Positions 63,021 to 64,000 of a stretch of DNA of 64,000 bases are shown in pieces; the first letter of the stretch is position 1; each line of letters starts with the position of its first letter. The position numbers were made by a program, and so were the translations under genes. The DNA comes from Flavobacterium cheongpyeongense (GTDB lineage: Bacteria; Bacteroidota; Bacteroidia; Flavobacteriales; Flavobacteriaceae): contig NZ_QJHK01000002.1 of NCBI RefSeq assembly GCF_003202435.1, positions 186,001 to 250,000 on the forward strand. Direction: 5' to 3'. Below the pieces are notes generated by a model. It ran no database searches. It saw only the letters and a program-made list of their open reading frames with translations, and had not been told where the DNA came from.

Positions 63021-64000
63021 TTAAAACATCTTCTTAAATCCTTCACTTCTGACTTTCCATGTCCCGTCTTTAGGAAACCCCGGATTCTCGATTGTATTTC
63101 CCTCCCAGCCTGCGCACATCATGGCAACAGCTGTTAATAATCCTCCATTACCCGGGAGATAAAGGGTTAACCTTGGCGATTGGTAATTATGTCCGTTTTT
63201 TAGATAGGTATTGGTAACTACATTCATAAAAAGAGCATCAATCGCTTTTTCCGGCATTTGCAAACGGGCTGCCGACATTGCTGTCATTGGGAAATCCCAA
63301 CCCCAGGTTTTATCCCATGTCCAGGTATCCCAAACTAAATCAAATGTGTTTTTCATGATTTTTTTATCCAGAAGAGACGTTTCCGGAAGCATTCCGAAAG
63401 TTCCTAAAACCGATGGATGATCGGTTTTAAACTCCGGATTGGTGTACGAATCCGTAGCGCTTTCTGTTGCCAGATATACCTCTTTCGCAATAGGCAATGG
63501 CGATAGTTTTTTCAAAACATCTTCCCATTTTTCAGGCACTTTTTGGTTTAATTTTTTCTTCCAGTTTATCGCTGTTTTCAAAGCCCAGTTCCAATAAGCC
63601 AATTCATACGTTGGATTAAAAGTTTCCATCGCTTTAAAACGTTCCTGCGCCGGAATCACGCCTGGTCCTAAAACATAACGATCATTTTTAGCGTCAAAAT
63701 TGGCGAACGAAGCCATAAAATCTGCTGTAGCAAAAACACGTTCGCTGTATAAATTTAATGTTGCGGTTGTTGGTTTGGTCTGATAGATCAAATCGGCGTA
63801 GGTAATAAAATGTGGTTGCTGCCAAATCAGGAATGCCCCCACAGAAGATGGGCTTTCATTGCCATCAGGATCGGTCATTTTTTGCCATCTTGCCCCTTCA
63901 AAACCTTGTCTTTTGGCAATATTTTTAGCTTTGTCAAAAACTTTCTGATACCACGGGAGACTTTTTTCTAATAATTCTGATCTGTCCCAAAGAGCAAAGT
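63021..64000 (-). CDS. Six-hairpin glycosidase-like protein, 5' end missing
   Basis: The C-terminal part of a large enzyme; the frame stays open to the right edge (at least 326 codons, beginning FALWDRSELLEKSLPWY there), so the internal ATG at 63878 is not the real start. Alternating helices and Trp-rich loops (FDLVWDTWTWDKTWGWDFPM, SPRLTLYLPGNGGLLTAVAM) suggest an (alpha/alpha)6 barrel. GFEGARWQKMTDPDGNESP and FLIWQQPHFITYADLIY are striking conserved-looking phrases. I cannot place it in a CAZy family with confidence. Adjacent PL11 points to pectin side chains or rhamnogalacturonan oligosaccharides. Confidence 0.7.
   Translation of the reverse strand, partial: FALWDRSELLEKSLPWYQKVFDKAKNIAKRQGFEGARWQKMTDPDGNESPSSVGAFLIWQQPHFITYADLIYQTKPTTATLNLYSERVFATADFMASFANFDAKNDRYVLGPGVIPAQERFKAMETFNPTYELAYWNWALKTAINWKKKLNQKVPEKWEDVLKKLSPLPIAKEVYLATESATDSYTNPEFKTDHPSVLGTFGMLPETSLLDKKIMKNTFDLVWDTWTWDKTWGWDFPMTAMSAARLQMPEKAIDALFMNVVTNTYLKNGHNYQSPRLTLYLPGNGGLLTAVAMMCAGWEGNTIENPGFPKDGTWKVRSEGFKKMF

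Noticed and set aside
1..64000. tRNA, rRNA, CRISPR arrays, riboswitches, phage or insertion sequences
   Set aside because: Intergenic regions were scanned by eye; no cloverleaf, no regularly spaced direct repeats with unique spacers, and no transposase or integrase gene were found. A covariance-model scan would be needed to exclude small RNAs.

Overview
The window reads as Flavobacterium or a very close relative (phylum Bacteroidota). It is AT-rich and has SusC/SusD pairs, a secreted protein with a type IX secretion C-terminal tail, a FecI/FecR/STN-TonB cell-surface signalling set, and a TTG-19-TAnnTTTG promoter. Intergenic spaces carry palindromic repeats typical of this genus. I see no rRNA, tRNA, CRISPR array, phage or intact insertion sequence. 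The overall theme is degradation of plant cell-wall polysaccharide.

1-15.5 kb, all on the minus strand, is a xylan/xylose region. From upstream to downstream it holds a GPH sugar symporter and a cytoplasmic GH43 (15.3-12.8 kb), then a GntR-type regulator with xylB and xylA (12.6-8.7 kb), a small transaldolase, and finally a xylan utilisation locus of SusC, SusD, an IPT/TIG surface glycan-binding lipoprotein and a GH10 xylanase cut by the left edge. Near-identical LacI-type palindromes (core ACAATCGGTTGT) lie at the susC and symporter promoters, which ties the two units together.

15.6-23.9 kb holds a 30-codon candidate micro-gene, a tripartite RND efflux operon on the minus strand, and a divergent LytS/LytTR two-component pair followed by a DUF3861 gene.

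24.1-44.9 kb is a second sugar region: a GH1 glucosidase, a membrane-anchored AraC regulator, a secreted GH2 and a secreted GH43-like enzyme, uxuA with a short-chain dehydrogenase (glucuronate branch), lutCBA (lactate oxidation), and a full L-rhamnose pathway (kinase, RhaI-type isomerase, RhaEW aldolase/lactaldehyde dehydrogenase fusion, RhaT) under a divergent GntR regulator. That regulator is a paralogue of the one in the xylose operon, and the two share an 18-bp promoter motif. Rhamnose is predicted to give DHAP plus lactate, which LutABC takes to pyruvate. Rhamnose plus glucuronate plus galactan-type enzymes suggests arabinogalactan or gum side chains.

45.0-57 kb is the most unusual region: ECF sigma, FecR, an STN-containing SusC, SusD, an unknown lipoprotein and a di-haem MauG/CcpA-type cytochrome c peroxidase. 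An AT-rich cassette follows, containing a lipoprotein that ends in a plant-type [2Fe-2S] ferredoxin domain, a secreted protein with a Cys-rich tail and a small membrane protein. The cassette is closed by a truncated second copy of the peroxidase 3' end that shares an 83-bp identical tract with the intact gene. I propose this as a surface redox or metal-acquisition locus changed by partial duplication or insertion. Its function is not known to me.

57-64 kb carries an ELWxxDGT-repeat protein with a T9SS tail, a GT4 glycosyltransferase with a polysaccharide deacetylase, and on the minus strand a PL11 rhamnogalacturonan lyase and a glycosidase-like enzyme cut by the right edge.
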